Shown here piece after piece: positions 19,016 to 28,273 of a stretch of 64,000 bases of DNA (position 1 is its first letter; every line of letters starts with the position of its first letter). This DNA is from Limnohabitans sp. Rim47 (GTDB lineage Bacteria; Pseudomonadota; Gammaproteobacteria; Burkholderiales; Burkholderiaceae_C), in assembly GCF_001517545.1 (NCBI RefSeq), contig NZ_FBYA01000003.1:1128-65127 (forward strand), given 5' to 3'. The notes under the pieces were generated by a model. It did not search any database and was not told the DNA's origin. It saw nothing but the letters and a program-made list of their open reading frames with translations. Both the position numbers and the translations under genes were made by a program.

Positions 19016-20047
19016 ATGCAGATTGGCCCTTACCCATTGCCGAACAACTTGTTCGTTGCCCCCATGGCGGGCGTGACGGACCGGCCTTTTCGCCAGCTGT
19101 GCAGACAGTTTGGGGCGGGCTATGCCGTGAGCGAAATGGTGACATCCCGGCCCGACCTGTGGGCATCACTCAAAACATCGCGCCGAGCCAACCACGATGG
19201 CGAGCCGGGGCCGATTGCCGTGCAGATTGCCGGCACCGAAGCGCAAATGATGGCCGACGCCACTCGTTACAACATCGACCGGGGTGCGCAAATCATCGAC
19301 ATCAACATGGGCTGCCCGGCCAAAAAGGTCTGCAACAAATGGGCCGGTTCTGCCCTGATGCAAGACGAGCCGCTGGCGCTGGAGATCATTTCTGCCGTGG
19401 TGGCGGCAGCACAGCCGCACGGCGTGCCCGTGACCTTGAAGATGCGCACGGGCTGGTGCGATGCCGAAAAGAACGCGCTGAGTCTGGCCCGTGCCGCCGA
19501 GAGTGCCGGCGTTCAGATGGTCACCGTCCACGGCCGCACCCGTGAGCAGGGCTACAAAGGCCTGGCCGAATACGACACCGTGGCCGCCGTGAAAGCCTCT
19601 TTGCGCATTCCGGTCGTTGCCAACGGCGACATCGATTCACCTGAAAAAGCGCGCGATGTGCTGAAGTTCACCGGGGCCGACGCCGTGATGGTGGGTCGCG
19701 CCGCACAAGGCAGCCCCTGGATTTTTCGCGAAATCGAACACTTTCTCGCCACGGGTGAGCACCTGGCCCCACCGCTGGTGGCTGAAGTGCGCCGCGCCTT
19801 GCTTGAGCACTTGCAAGACCATTACAGCCTGTATGGCGAATACACCGGAGTGCGTTCGGCCCGCAAACACATCGGTTGGTACGTGGGTCACCTGCCCGGT
19901 GGCGACGCATTTCGAGACCACATGAACACCCTGAACACCGCCCCGCAGCAGTTGGCTGCGGTGGCCCATTACTTGGACGGCTTGGCCAACCAGATGGACC
20001 GCTTGCCCGCACAGCGTGCACAGCCGTTTTTGGAGACATTGCAATGA
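19016..20047 (+). CDS. dusB: tRNA-dihydrouridine synthase B
   Basis: An FMN-dependent tRNA uridine reductase of 343 residues. Visible are the N-terminal MAGVTDRPFR, the signature MGCPAKKV with the catalytic Cys at 100, and GRAAQGSPWIF of the FMN-binding barrel. The stop overlaps the ATG of the fis-like gene, giving the dusB-fis operon known across proteobacteria. Confidence 0.93.
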   Translation: MQIGPYPLPNNLFVAPMAGVTDRPFRQLCRQFGAGYAVSEMVTSRPDLWASLKTSRRANHDGEPGPIAVQIAGTEAQMMADATRYNIDRGAQIIDINMGCPAKKVCNKWAGSALMQDEPLALEIISAVVAAAQPHGVPVTLKMRTGWCDAEKNALSLARAAESAGVQMVTVHGRTREQGYKGLAEYDTVAAVKASLRIPVVANGDIDSPEKARDVLKFTGADAVMVGRAAQGSPWIFREIEHFLATGEHLAPPLVAEVRRALLEHLQDHYSLYGEYTGVRSARKHIGWYVGHLPGGDAFRDHMNTLNTAPQQLAAVAHYLDGLANQMDRLPAQRAQPFLETLQ

Positions 20048-20283
20048 GCGAACCCCAATCGATTGAAACCTGCATCCGGGACAACCTGGACAACTACTTC
20101 CGCGACTTGGATGGCACCGACCCGACCGGGCTGTACGACATGCTGGTCAAGCTGGTGGAAAAACCCCTGTTGGATGTGGTGATGAGCCAGTCTGGCCAAA
20201 ACCAGTCCCGCGCCGCCGAATGGCTGGGCCTGAACCGCAACACCTTGCGCAAAAAATTGCTGGAGCACGATCTCCTGAAATAA
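20044..20283 (+). CDS. fis: Fis family nucleoid-associated DNA-binding protein
   Basis: A protein of 79 residues, typical for the betaproteobacterial short Fis. The C-terminal helix-turn-helix reads QSRAAEWLGLNRNTLRKKL. It bends DNA and acts at growth-phase promoters. ATGA overlap with dusB couples the two. The 140-bp gap before purH contains no evident gene. Confidence 0.92.
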   Translation: MSEPQSIETCIRDNLDNYFRDLDGTDPTGLYDMLVKLVEKPLLDVVMSQSGQNQSRAAEWLGLNRNTLRKKLLEHDLLK

Positions 20284-20423
20284 ACAACGCCGCAAAACAC
20301 AACTCGAAAACCTGTGACTTGCCCGATCTGCTGATTTTAAAAATACGCACCCTCCTCGCCGAAACCGTTTACCTCGGCCTATCTCCTGCCCTGACTCCTG
20401 ATTCCTGATTGAGAAAGTTATTT

Positions 20424-22010
20424 ATGCGCGCCCTGATTTCCGTCTCTGACAAAACCGGCATCGTCGACCTGGCGAAAGAGCTGCATGCCTTGGGCGTGAG
20501 CCTGATTTCTACTGGCGGCACCGCCAAACTGCTGGCCGAGCAAGGCCTGCCCGTGACCGAGGTGGCCGAAGTCACCCAGTTCCCTGAAATGCTGGACGGC
20601 CGTGTCAAAACCCTGCATCCCAAAGTGCACGGCGGCCTGCTGGCCCGCCGCGACACGCCCGAGCACATGGCTGCTTTGCAAGCGCATGGCATCGACACGA
20701 TTGATTTGCTGATTGTGAATTTGTACCCGTTTGAAGCCACCGTGGCCCAGCCCGGTTGCACCCTGGCCGACGCGATTGAAAACATCGACATTGGCGGTCC
20801 TGCCATGGTGCGCTCTGCCGCCAAGAACTGGAAAGACGTGGGCATCGTCACCGACGCCAGCCAATACCCCGCGGTGATGGCCGAGCTCAAAGCCAGTGGC
20901 AAACTCAGTGACAAGTTGCGCTTTGCCCTGTCTGTGGCCGCCTTCAATCGCATCAGCCAATACGACGGCGCGATCAGCAACTACTTGTCCAGTGTGAAAT
21001 TTGAAGCCGAAAAACTGAGCGAAGAATACGTGCCCGAGCGTGCCCAATTCAGTGGCCAATTCAACGAGCAATACGTCAAAGTGCAAGACCTGCGCTATGG
21101 CGAAAACAGCCACCAGCAAGCCGCTTGGTACCGCGACCTGTCGCCCGCTGCTGGTTCGCTGGCCACAGGCGTGCAACTGCAGGGCAAAGAGCTCAGCTAC
21201 AACAACATCGCCGATGCCGATGCGGCATGGGAATGTGTGAAGAGTTTTGACACCTCTGCGTGTGTGATCGTCAAACACGCCAACCCCTGTGGCGTGGCCG
21301 TGGGCGCGACCGCCTTGGAGGCCTACAGCAAGGCCTTCCAAACCGACCCCACCAGCGCCTTTGGCGGCATCATCGCCTTCAATCGCCCCGTCGACAAAGC
21401 CGCGGCCGAGGCCGTGAGCAAGCAGTTCGTCGAAGTGCTGATGGCCCCCGATTTCAGCGCCGAAGCACTCGACGTGTTCAAGAGCAAAGTCAATGTGCGT
21501 TTGATGAAAATCGCCTTGCCTGCCATTTACGGCCAAGTGCGCAACGCTTTGGAAACCAAGCGCGTGGGCTCAGGCCTGTTGCTGCAAAGCGCCGACAACC
21601 ATGAGTTGGCTTTGGCCGATCTCAAGATCGTCACGGTCAAGCAACCCACTCCCGAAGAACTGCACGATCTGTTGTTTGCCTGGAAAGTGGCCAAGTTTGT
21701 TAAATCCAACGCCATCGTGTTCTGCAAGAACGGCATGACCATGGGCGTGGGCGCAGGCCAGATGAGCCGCCTGGACTCTGCCCGCATCGCCAGCATCAAG
21801 GCCGAAGCTGCCAAGTTGAGCCTGCAAAACACGGTGGTGGCCAGCGACGCTTTTTTCCCCTTCCGCGACGGCTTGGATGTGGTGGTCGATGCAGGTGCGA
21901 CTTGCGTGGCACAGCCCGGTGGCTCAATGCGTGACCAGGAAGTGATCGACGCGGCGAACGAGCGTGGCGTGGCGATGGTGTTCACCGGCGTGCGCCATTT
22001 CCGGCATTGA
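20424..22010 (+). CDS. purH: Bifunctional AICAR formyltransferase/IMP cyclohydrolase
   Basis: Catalyses the last two steps of IMP synthesis. The product is 528 residues: an N-terminal MGS-like IMP cyclohydrolase domain starting ALISVSDKTGI, followed by the AICAR transformylase domain containing KHANPCGVA and ending with VFTGVRHFRH, the usual C-terminus. I chose the ATG at 20424 because the product then begins MRALISVSDK as in the family. A helicase gene starts within or just after its stop. Confidence 0.95.
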   Translation: MRALISVSDKTGIVDLAKELHALGVSLISTGGTAKLLAEQGLPVTEVAEVTQFPEMLDGRVKTLHPKVHGGLLARRDTPEHMAALQAHGIDTIDLLIVNLYPFEATVAQPGCTLADAIENIDIGGPAMVRSAAKNWKDVGIVTDASQYPAVMAELKASGKLSDKLRFALSVAAFNRISQYDGAISNYLSSVKFEAEKLSEEYVPERAQFSGQFNEQYVKVQDLRYGENSHQQAAWYRDLSPAAGSLATGVQLQGKELSYNNIADADAAWECVKSFDTSACVIVKHANPCGVAVGATALEAYSKAFQTDPTSAFGGIIAFNRPVDKAAAEAVSKQFVEVLMAPDFSAEALDVFKSKVNVRLMKIALPAIYGQVRNALETKRVGSGLLLQSADNHELALADLKIVTVKQPTPEELHDLLFAWKVAKFVKSNAIVFCKNGMTMGVGAGQMSRLDSARIASIKAEAAKLSLQNTVVASDAFFPFRDGLDVVVDAGATCVAQPGGSMRDQEVIDAANERGVAMVFTGVRHFRH

Positions 22011-22051
22011 AGCGAAAAATCGCTTCTATTCCCAATGACAGAAAGATTGCA

Positions 22052-23299
22052 TTGACATTTGAATCACTCGGCCTGACCCCCGCGCTCTTGCGTGCCGTGG
22101 GCGATATGGGTTTGTACGCCCCCACCCCCATTCAGGCCGAGGCGATTCCCGTTGCCTTGAAGTCTGCCGACGTGTGGGCCACCGCCCCGACCGGTTCGGG
22201 CAAGACGCTGGCTTTTGTGCTGCCGCTGTTGCAGCACTTGCTGGCCGCACCGCGCCAGACCAACTTTCGCCGCCCCGTGCGAACGCTGGTGTTGGTGCCA
22301 ACGCGCGAATTGGCGGTTCAGGTAGGCGATGTGCTGGCCAATCTGACTTACAAGCTGCCGCAGTCGCTCAAGGTGATCACCGTGTTTGGTGGTGTCTCGG
22401 TCAACCCGCAAATGATGGCGCTGCGCGGCGGTGCCGACATCGTGGTGGCCACGCCCGGCCGTTTGCTCGACCTGATCGAGCAAAACGCCGTGCGCCTGGC
22501 CGACGTGCAGCACTTGGTGCTGGACGAAGCCGATCGCTTGCTGGATCTGGGTTTTGCCGAAGAGTTGCAACGCGTGCTGGCGCTGCTGCCCGCGCAGCGC
22601 CAAACCTTGCTGTTTTCGGCCACCTTTGCGCCCGAGGTGGAAGCCTTGGCGGCCAAGTTGTTGCACGATCCGGCGCGCATCACGGTCGAGGCCTTTGAGG
22701 GCCACAAACCCGACATCAGCCAACGCGTCATCGCCGTGGACGAGAAAAGCCGCACGGCTTTGCTGCGTCACCTGATTGCCGAAAACGGCTGGAAGCAGTT
22801 GTTGGTGTTTGTCGCCACGCGCTACGCCTGCGAGCATGTGGCGAACAAGCTTTACAAGGCGGGCGTGTTCGCCACGCCTTTCCACGGCGAGATGAGCCAA
22901 GGCGCGCGCCAGGAGGTTTTGAGCGAATTCAAAGCCGGCCGCTGGGACGTGGTGGTCACCACCGACCTGGCCTCACGCGGCATCGACATCGCCATGCTGC
23001 CCGTGGTCGTCAACTACGACCTGCCGCGCTCGGCCACCGATTACACCCACCGCATTGGCCGCACGGGCCGTGCCGGGGCGCACGGTGATGCCGTGAGCTT
23101 TGTCACTGCCGCTGCGCTGGCGCACTGGCAGCTGATCCAGAAACGCGAAAGCCTGGAACTCGCTTTGGAGCAAATCCCAGGCTTTGAGCAAACCGAAACC
23201 CCGCCGCAGCCTTCTCCAGGCAACGGCGGCATCAAGGGTTCACGTTTGAGCAAGAAAGACAAACTGCGGGCTGCCGCTGCTGCCGCGGGTTCGCACTAA
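22052..23299 (+). CDS. DEAD-box ATP-dependent RNA helicase (RhlE-like)
   Basis: All core motifs are visible: Q motif with PTPIQ, motif I APTGSGKT, motif II DEAD, motif III SAT, and motif VI HRIGRTGRAG. Of the starts, TTG at 22052 has AGAAAG 6 nt upstream and yields the family-typical TFESLGL; the frame is open to a TTG at 22007 overlapping the purH stop. The 415-residue product has a short Gly/Lys/Ala tail after the helicase core. Likely role: RNA remodelling in ribosome assembly or decay. Confidence 0.88.
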   Translation: MTFESLGLTPALLRAVGDMGLYAPTPIQAEAIPVALKSADVWATAPTGSGKTLAFVLPLLQHLLAAPRQTNFRRPVRTLVLVPTRELAVQVGDVLANLTYKLPQSLKVITVFGGVSVNPQMMALRGGADIVVATPGRLLDLIEQNAVRLADVQHLVLDEADRLLDLGFAEELQRVLALLPAQRQTLLFSATFAPEVEALAAKLLHDPARITVEAFEGHKPDISQRVIAVDEKSRTALLRHLIAENGWKQLLVFVATRYACEHVANKLYKAGVFATPFHGEMSQGARQEVLSEFKAGRWDVVVTTDLASRGIDIAMLPVVVNYDLPRSATDYTHRIGRTGRAGAHGDAVSFVTAAALAHWQLIQKRESLELALEQIPGFEQTETPPQPSPGNGGIKGSRLSKKDKLRAAAAAAGSH

Positions 23300-23331
23300 A
23301 CCGAGCAGAGCGAGAAATCGCCCCCTTGGTT

Positions 23332-23590
23332 TTGTCACACCCGACTTGATAGGGCATCCAAACTGTTGGGGTCATGGATACCCGCGTGCGCGGGTATGAC
23401 AGTTTTTTGTCACACCCGACTTGATACGGCATCCAAACTGTTGGGGTCATGGATACCCGCGTGCGCGGGTATGACAAGTTTCTTGTCATACCGATTTAAT
23501 CCGGTATCCAGGGTGATGGTTTATGGATACCCGCCTGCGCGGGTATGACAAGTTTCTTGTCATGCCCGACTTGATCGGGCATCCATTTCT
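23332..23590. repeat. Three and a half 75-bp REP-like palindromic units
   Basis: The anchor CCGA(C/T)TTGAT recurs at 23341, 23416, 23491 (diverged) and 23566, an exact 75-bp period. Each unit contains two dyads: TGTCAYNCCCG...CGGGNATCCA and GGATACCCGCGTGCGCGGGTAT. Units 1 and 2 differ at very few bases; unit 3 is diverged; the last is half a unit. The array fills the 323-bp gap between the helicase and the DUF6172 gene, both of which end towards it, so it may also act as a bidirectional transcription end. Confidence 0.9.
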
Positions 23591-23621
23591 TGGGGCTTTG
23601 TGGCGGGCAGAGCCTGGAAAA

Positions 23622-23957
23622 TCAGGCGTTGTTCAAATCGTCGAAATGCGCAACAGCATCACCTTGATCCTGCGCCTTGAGCACGCGCACGCCGTGCTTG
23701 CTCAAAATCTCGACATAAACCGAGCTCGCACCCGATTTGGCAGCAACGTCCACCGCTTCGATCACGGCACTCACGCGCACCACTTCGGCGGTGTCGGCGC
23801 TCAAACCTACTTTGCAGTCAAAGTCCCAAAAGTCCACGCCTTTGGGCACGGCGCGGTTGCGCTCGCGCTTGAAGTATTTGCGGATCTCGTGCTTGACAGC
23901 TTCGAGTACGCGGTCGGGGTGCTTGCCTTCAGCTTGCAGGGGAAAGTTCTTTTTCAT
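23622..23957 (-). CDS. DUF6172 family small protein
   Basis: A conserved protein of 111 residues starting KKNFPLQAEGKHPDRVLEA with a Lys/Arg-rich middle (KYFKRERNR) and no membrane segment. It matches a family of unknown function found in betaproteobacteria; the family number is from memory and should be checked. It follows hemL on the same strand after about 115 bp. Possible nucleic-acid contact is only a guess from the basic patch. Confidence 0.65.
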   Translation of the reverse strand: MKKNFPLQAEGKHPDRVLEAVKHEIRKYFKRERNRAVPKGVDFWDFDCKVGLSADTAEVVRVSAVIEAVDVAAKSGASSVYVEILSKHGVRVLKAQDQGDAVAHFDDLNNA

Positions 23958-24071
23958 GGGGAAGTCCTAGGGGTGGGCAAGCGCCCGGTCCGGACGTGAA
24001 TGCAGGGGCGAATTATCGCTGGTTTAAGGTAGGCCGATACACGGCAAACGGCATGGCAAACGATCAGTCAA

Positions 24072-25367
24072 TCAAAGCGTCTTGAACACGTCAGCGGCCA
24101 CCCGCACGGTCTCGGCAATGTCGGCTTCGGTGTGGGCGGCGCTCACAAAACCGGCTTCGTAAAGTGCGGGCGCAATGTAGACGCCGCCATCCAGCAAACC
24201 ATGGAACAGCTTGTTGAACTTGGGGCTGTCGCTGGTCATGACCTGGGCATAGTTTTGGGCCAGTTCAGGCAGCAAGAAAAAGCCGAACATACCGCCTTGG
24301 CAGTCTGCACTGAAAGGCACGCCCGCCGCAGCGGCAGCGCCTTTGAGTCCATCGACCAGGCTTTGTGTGCGGGCGCTCAAGGCGTCCCAGAAGCCGGGTT
24401 TGGCGATCTCGCGCAGTGTGGTCAGGCCACAGGCGGTGGCCACCGGGTTGCCACTGAGCGTGCCCGCTTGGTAAACCGGGCCGGTGGGGGCCAGCTGGCG
24501 CATGATTTCGCGTGGGCCGCCAAAGGCCGCCAAAGGCATGCCGCCGCCAATCACTTTGCCCAGCACCGTCATGTCGGGCTTGAAGCCAGGGATGGCTTGT
24601 GCATAAACGCTTTGCGCGCTGCCCAGTGCGACGCGAAAACCCGACATGACTTCGTCAAACACCAGCAAGGCGCCGTATTCGGTACACAGCTCGCGGCAGC
24701 GCTTCATGAAGGGCACACTGGCGCGGACAAAGTTCATATTGCCAGCGATGGGTTCGATCATCACGCAGGCCAGTTCCTTGCCGTGCAGGGCAAAGGTTTC
24801 TTCGAGGGCGGTGATGTTGTTGTACTCCAGCACGAGGGTGTCGCGAACCACTTCGGGCGGCACGCCCGCGCTGGTGGGGTTGCCAAAAGTGGCCAGGCCT
24901 GAGCCGGCTTTGACCAGCAGCGCGTCGGCATGGCCGTGGTAACAGCCTTCAAACTTGATGAACTTGCTGCGACCTGTGGCCCCGCGTGCCAGACGCAGGG
25001 CGCTCATGCCCGCTTCGGTGCCCGAGCTGACCAGGCGCACCATTTCCATCGAAGGGACGTGTTTCAGGATTTCTTCGGCCAGCTCGATCTCGCGCTCGGT
25101 CGGGGCACCGAACGAAAAGCCGTCGAGCGCGGCTTTTTGCACCGCTTCGAGCACAGCGGGGTGGCCGTGGCCCAGGATCATCGGGCCCCAGGAGCCGATG
25201 TAGTCGATGTATTTTTGCCCGTTGGCGTCCCAGAAATACGCACCTTGTGCGCGTTGCACAAAACGCGGTGTGCCGCCCACGGCACGAAAAGCACGCACAG
25301 GCGAGTTGACGCCACCGGGGATCACCAGGGCGGCGCGGTCAAAAAGGGTTTGGTTGCGGTCGGTCAT
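24072..25367 (-). CDS. hemL: Glutamate-1-semialdehyde 2,1-aminomutase
   Basis: A PLP enzyme of the C5 tetrapyrrole route, converting glutamate-1-semialdehyde to 5-aminolevulinate. The product has 431 residues. N-terminal PGGVNSPVRAF and the PLP-lysine segment GKVIGGGMPLAAFGG are diagnostic. ATG at 25367 chosen; the frame is open slightly upstream. It lies 15 bp after thiD, suggesting a two-gene transcript. Confidence 0.95.
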   Translation of the reverse strand: MTDRNQTLFDRAALVIPGGVNSPVRAFRAVGGTPRFVQRAQGAYFWDANGQKYIDYIGSWGPMILGHGHPAVLEAVQKAALDGFSFGAPTEREIELAEEILKHVPSMEMVRLVSSGTEAGMSALRLARGATGRSKFIKFEGCYHGHADALLVKAGSGLATFGNPTSAGVPPEVVRDTLVLEYNNITALEETFALHGKELACVMIEPIAGNMNFVRASVPFMKRCRELCTEYGALLVFDEVMSGFRVALGSAQSVYAQAIPGFKPDMTVLGKVIGGGMPLAAFGGPREIMRQLAPTGPVYQAGTLSGNPVATACGLTTLREIAKPGFWDALSARTQSLVDGLKGAAAAAGVPFSADCQGGMFGFFLLPELAQNYAQVMTSDSPKFNKLFHGLLDGGVYIAPALYEAGFVSAAHTEADIAETVRVAADVFKTL

Positions 25368-25382
25368 GTCAGGTCTCAAAGC

Positions 25383-26330
25383 TCAGTGTTTGGTTTCGTT
25401 GAAAGGCACTTCAAAGTAGTCTGCACCGGGGTGTACTTCAGGGCCGTCTTCTGCGTCGGTGTCTTCGTCGTCGGGCAGTGCCCAGAATAGGCGGTCCGGA
25501 ATGACCTGGCCCATGCCGGGTCGGAAGCCTTCGTCCAGGCAACGGTCCAGGTAATGTAAAGCTTCGTTGGTGGCTTCGGGCAAGTCCATGCCGGTGGCCA
25601 GCAGCGCAGCCAGCGCAGCGGTCAGCGTGTCGCCAGCGCCTGCAAAAACCGCTTCAATGCGTTCAAACTTTTCGTGGGCCATCACCGTTTCTGGCGAGGC
25701 CAACGCATTGTCTATGTGCTGGTCCGGCAAGGGCAGGCCGGTGACCAAGGTGTAAGGCACGCCCAATTCAGCGGCGGCCTTGGCAATGTCGCGGGGACCG
25801 GGGTTGCGATCGCCTGTCCATTCGGGCAGCAGCCAGCGGCGCAAGGTGCTGTGGTGGCCCACCAGCACGCTGGTTTGCGGTAGCAGCAGTTCGCGAAAAG
25901 CGTCCAGATAGGCGTCGATCTTGTCGTCCTCCCACCAAGACAAGTTGGGCATGTAGGCCACTACGGGCACGCCGTCGTAGTCGTCGGCCAGCGCGGCAAT
26001 GGTGGCCAGGCTTTCCGGGGTTCCAGCAAAGCCGACTTTGATGACTTGCACCGGCACGTCTTCGGCCACAGCGCGGGCCTGGTCGTTCACCGCTTCTTCG
26101 TCGAGCGGGTAAAAGTCGGTGATGCTGCTGGTGTCGCGCACATAAGCACCTGTGCACACAGGCAGGCAATGCGCGCCGACCGAGGCCATGGCTGTGGCGT
26201 CGCAGCTCAGGCCGCCCGCACCGCTGGGATCGTTCGCATTGAACGACAGTACGCAGGCCAAGCCGACAGATTCTTCCTCAGTGTTGAGGCTCTCGGTTTC
26301 TGGGGGGAATTCGGGGTGGTGGTCGGTCAT
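25383..26330 (-). CDS. thiD: Hydroxymethylpyrimidine/phosphomethylpyrimidine kinase (ThiD-like)
   Basis: A ribokinase-fold kinase of thiamine pyrimidine synthesis. NANDPSGAGGLSCDATAM is the ThiD N-terminal signature, and GAGDTLTAALAALLA is the kinase anion-hole motif with the catalytic Asp. At 315 residues it is longer than the E. coli domain, with an acidic C-terminal extension (DDEDTDAEDG). No TPP riboswitch is visible upstream. It is divergent from rubredoxin and upstream of hemL. Confidence 0.85.
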   Translation of the reverse strand: MTDHHPEFPPETESLNTEEESVGLACVLSFNANDPSGAGGLSCDATAMASVGAHCLPVCTGAYVRDTSSITDFYPLDEEAVNDQARAVAEDVPVQVIKVGFAGTPESLATIAALADDYDGVPVVAYMPNLSWWEDDKIDAYLDAFRELLLPQTSVLVGHHSTLRRWLLPEWTGDRNPGPRDIAKAAAELGVPYTLVTGLPLPDQHIDNALASPETVMAHEKFERIEAVFAGAGDTLTAALAALLATGMDLPEATNEALHYLDRCLDEGFRPGMGQVIPDRLFWALPDDEDTDAEDGPEVHPGADYFEVPFNETKH

Positions 26331-26433
26331 GAAAGGCGAATTGCAGGGGGCTTCGGAAGGCCTTCAGCCGGGCACTCGGCGGGGCCCGATACAATCAAAA
26401 CATTCTATTCGACTCTTTGATTGCGACACTGTG

Positions 26434-26604
26434 ATGGAACACAAAACCTGGATGTGCCTGATTTGCGGCTGGATTTACGACGAAGCCGAAGGCGACCCTG
26501 AGCACGGCATTGCACCGGGCACCAAATGGGAAGACGTGCCCATGAACTGGACATGTCCCGAGTGCGCTGCCCGTAAAGAAGATTTTGAGATGGTGGCCAT
26601 CTGA
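26434..26604 (+). CDS. Rubredoxin
   Basis: A one-iron electron carrier of 56 residues. The four ligands are C8 and C11 in CLICG and C41 and C44 in CPEC, with the aromatic WIYDEAEGDPEHGIAPGT core. It starts at ATG 26434 (GTG three bases upstream is possible) and is divergent from thiD. Partner reductase not in the window. Confidence 0.93.
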   Translation: MEHKTWMCLICGWIYDEAEGDPEHGIAPGTKWEDVPMNWTCPECAARKEDFEMVAI

Positions 26605-26713
26605 TTGGTTTGGCCTCTCGCAGGTCGGGGCTTGCGCTTTGACCATGCCGCTTATTCGCAATCACGTGCCAGTACTAAAGCCTCCAACTGACAGTTCCTT
26701 TTTCTGCCTGACG

Positions 26714-26739
26714 AGCCGTCTTATTCAGACGGCTTTTTC
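26714..26739 (+). terminator. Terminator between rubredoxin and photolyase
   Basis: AGCCGTC and GACGGCT form a 7-bp stem around TTATTCA, followed by TTTTTCTT on the plus strand. It overlaps the photolyase stop codon. Confidence 0.8.
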
Positions 26740-28199
26740 TTGACCACGGCATACCTTGCCAGCGTTTTTTCGCGGGCCTCGGCGTGGTCCACGACGGGCG
26801 CCGGGTAGGTTTTGCCGATAACCACCTGGGCCGCTTGCAATTCAAGCGGCTTGGCCAGCCAGGGGGCGTGCAGGTCTTTGGCAGGCAAAGCCGCCAATTC
26901 GGGCACATAGCGGCGGATGAATTTGCCCTCGGGGTCGAATTTTTCGCTCTGACTGATGGGGTTGAAGATGCGGAAATACGGCTGTGCATCGCACCCACTG
27001 GAGCTGGCCCACTGCCAGCCCCCGTTGTTGGCCGAGAGGTCAAAGTCGTTCAGGTGGGTGGCAAAGTATTTTTCGCCCCAGCGCCAATCAATGCCCAAAT
27101 CCTTGACCAAAAAGCTAGCCACCACCATGCGCAGGCGGTTGTGCATGTAGCCGGTCTGGTTCAGTTGGCGCATGGCCGCGTCCACCAGCGGGTAGCCGGT
27201 GCGGGCTTCGCACCAGGCATCAAACAGTTTGTGGGCGTGGGGACCGTGCTCCCAGTGGATGGCGTCGTAGTCGGGCTTGAAGCTCTGGCCATGGCCCACA
27301 TGGGCAAAGTTGTGCAGCACCTGCACATAAAAGTCACGCCAGATCAGTTCAGACAGCCAAACACTGGCCCCCACGCTGCCCGCCATCATGCGCGGGTGTG
27401 CCTCGCGGGCAAGTTGGCGAATCGACACGGTGCCAAAGCGCAAATGCACGCTCAAATAGCTGGGCCCCTTGATGGCCGGGAAGTTGCGCGTGTCTTCGTA
27501 TGCATCGATGCGCGTCAAAAAGTCGTGCAACAAGGCCTGGGCACCCGATTCGCCCGTCGGGATTTTCAGGGCCTTGAGGTTGGTGGGCTCAAACCCGATA
27601 TCTTGCAAGCTGGGCACAGGTTTGGCCAGATCGTCGGGTCGTGGTGCCAGGCGTTTGGCCAGTGGGGCCACGTCGAAAGCCTGCAGGTCTTCAGACGTGA
27701 CTTTTTTCAGCCAAGCATTTTTGTATGGGGTAAAAACGCTGAAGGGCTTGGCCATTTGGGTTAGCACTTCGTTGCGCTCAAAAACCACATGGTCCTTGAA
27801 GGTGTGCAGCACGATGCCGTGGTCGGCCAGATGGCCGCGCACCTGAATGTCGCGCGCCAAAGCTTGGGGCTCGTCGTCGTGGTTGGCAAACACCGCTTGG
27901 GCTTGCAGGTGCTGGGCCAGTTTGACGATTTTGTCCTTGGCCACGCCGTGGCGCACGATCAGGCCTGCTTGTGGCTGGCCCGCCAGTTCGCGCAGCTGGG
28001 CGTCGACTTCGACCAGAGATTCCCGGATGAATTCCACCCGGCGGTCGGCGCGGGGCAGGCTGTCCAAGATGTCGGTGTCGAACACAAACACCACATGCAC
28101 GCGTTGGCAATGCTTCAGGGCTTGGTACAGGGCCGCATGGTCGGTCACGCGCAGGTCGCGTCGCAGCCAGACCAGGCCACAAGAAAAAGGGGTTTCCAT
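26721..28199 (-). CDS. phrB: Deoxyribodipyrimidine photolyase (class I CPD type)
   Basis: A light-driven DNA repair flavoprotein of 492 residues. An N-terminal alpha/beta antenna domain begins VWLRRDLRVTDHAAL, and the C-terminal FAD domain keeps the canonical SANNGGWQWASSSG and YFRIFNP segment, including the Asn that faces flavin N5 and the Trp residues of the electron chain. ATG at 28199 chosen. It is the conventional member of three photolyase-superfamily genes in the window, and stands apart from the other two at 47873-50784. Confidence 0.92.
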   Translation of the reverse strand: METPFSCGLVWLRRDLRVTDHAALYQALKHCQRVHVVFVFDTDILDSLPRADRRVEFIRESLVEVDAQLRELAGQPQAGLIVRHGVAKDKIVKLAQHLQAQAVFANHDDEPQALARDIQVRGHLADHGIVLHTFKDHVVFERNEVLTQMAKPFSVFTPYKNAWLKKVTSEDLQAFDVAPLAKRLAPRPDDLAKPVPSLQDIGFEPTNLKALKIPTGESGAQALLHDFLTRIDAYEDTRNFPAIKGPSYLSVHLRFGTVSIRQLAREAHPRMMAGSVGASVWLSELIWRDFYVQVLHNFAHVGHGQSFKPDYDAIHWEHGPHAHKLFDAWCEARTGYPLVDAAMRQLNQTGYMHNRLRMVVASFLVKDLGIDWRWGEKYFATHLNDFDLSANNGGWQWASSSGCDAQPYFRIFNPISQSEKFDPEGKFIRRYVPELAALPAKDLHAPWLAKPLELQAAQVVIGKTYPAPVVDHAEAREKTLARYAVVKKKPSE

Positions 28200-28273
28200 C
28201 AGGGTTTGCCGGGTTGGATCAATCAAGACACCTTTAGCCCAAGCCGCAGGGGCCAGACCGCTAAAATCGGTGC

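Noticed and set aside
23332..23590. CRISPR array
   Set aside because: The 75-bp units are contiguous and palindromic with no unique spacers and no cas genes nearby.
25383..26433. TPP riboswitch upstream of thiD
   Set aside because: The 100 bp between thiD and rubredoxin is too short and has no CUGAGA/thi-box core.
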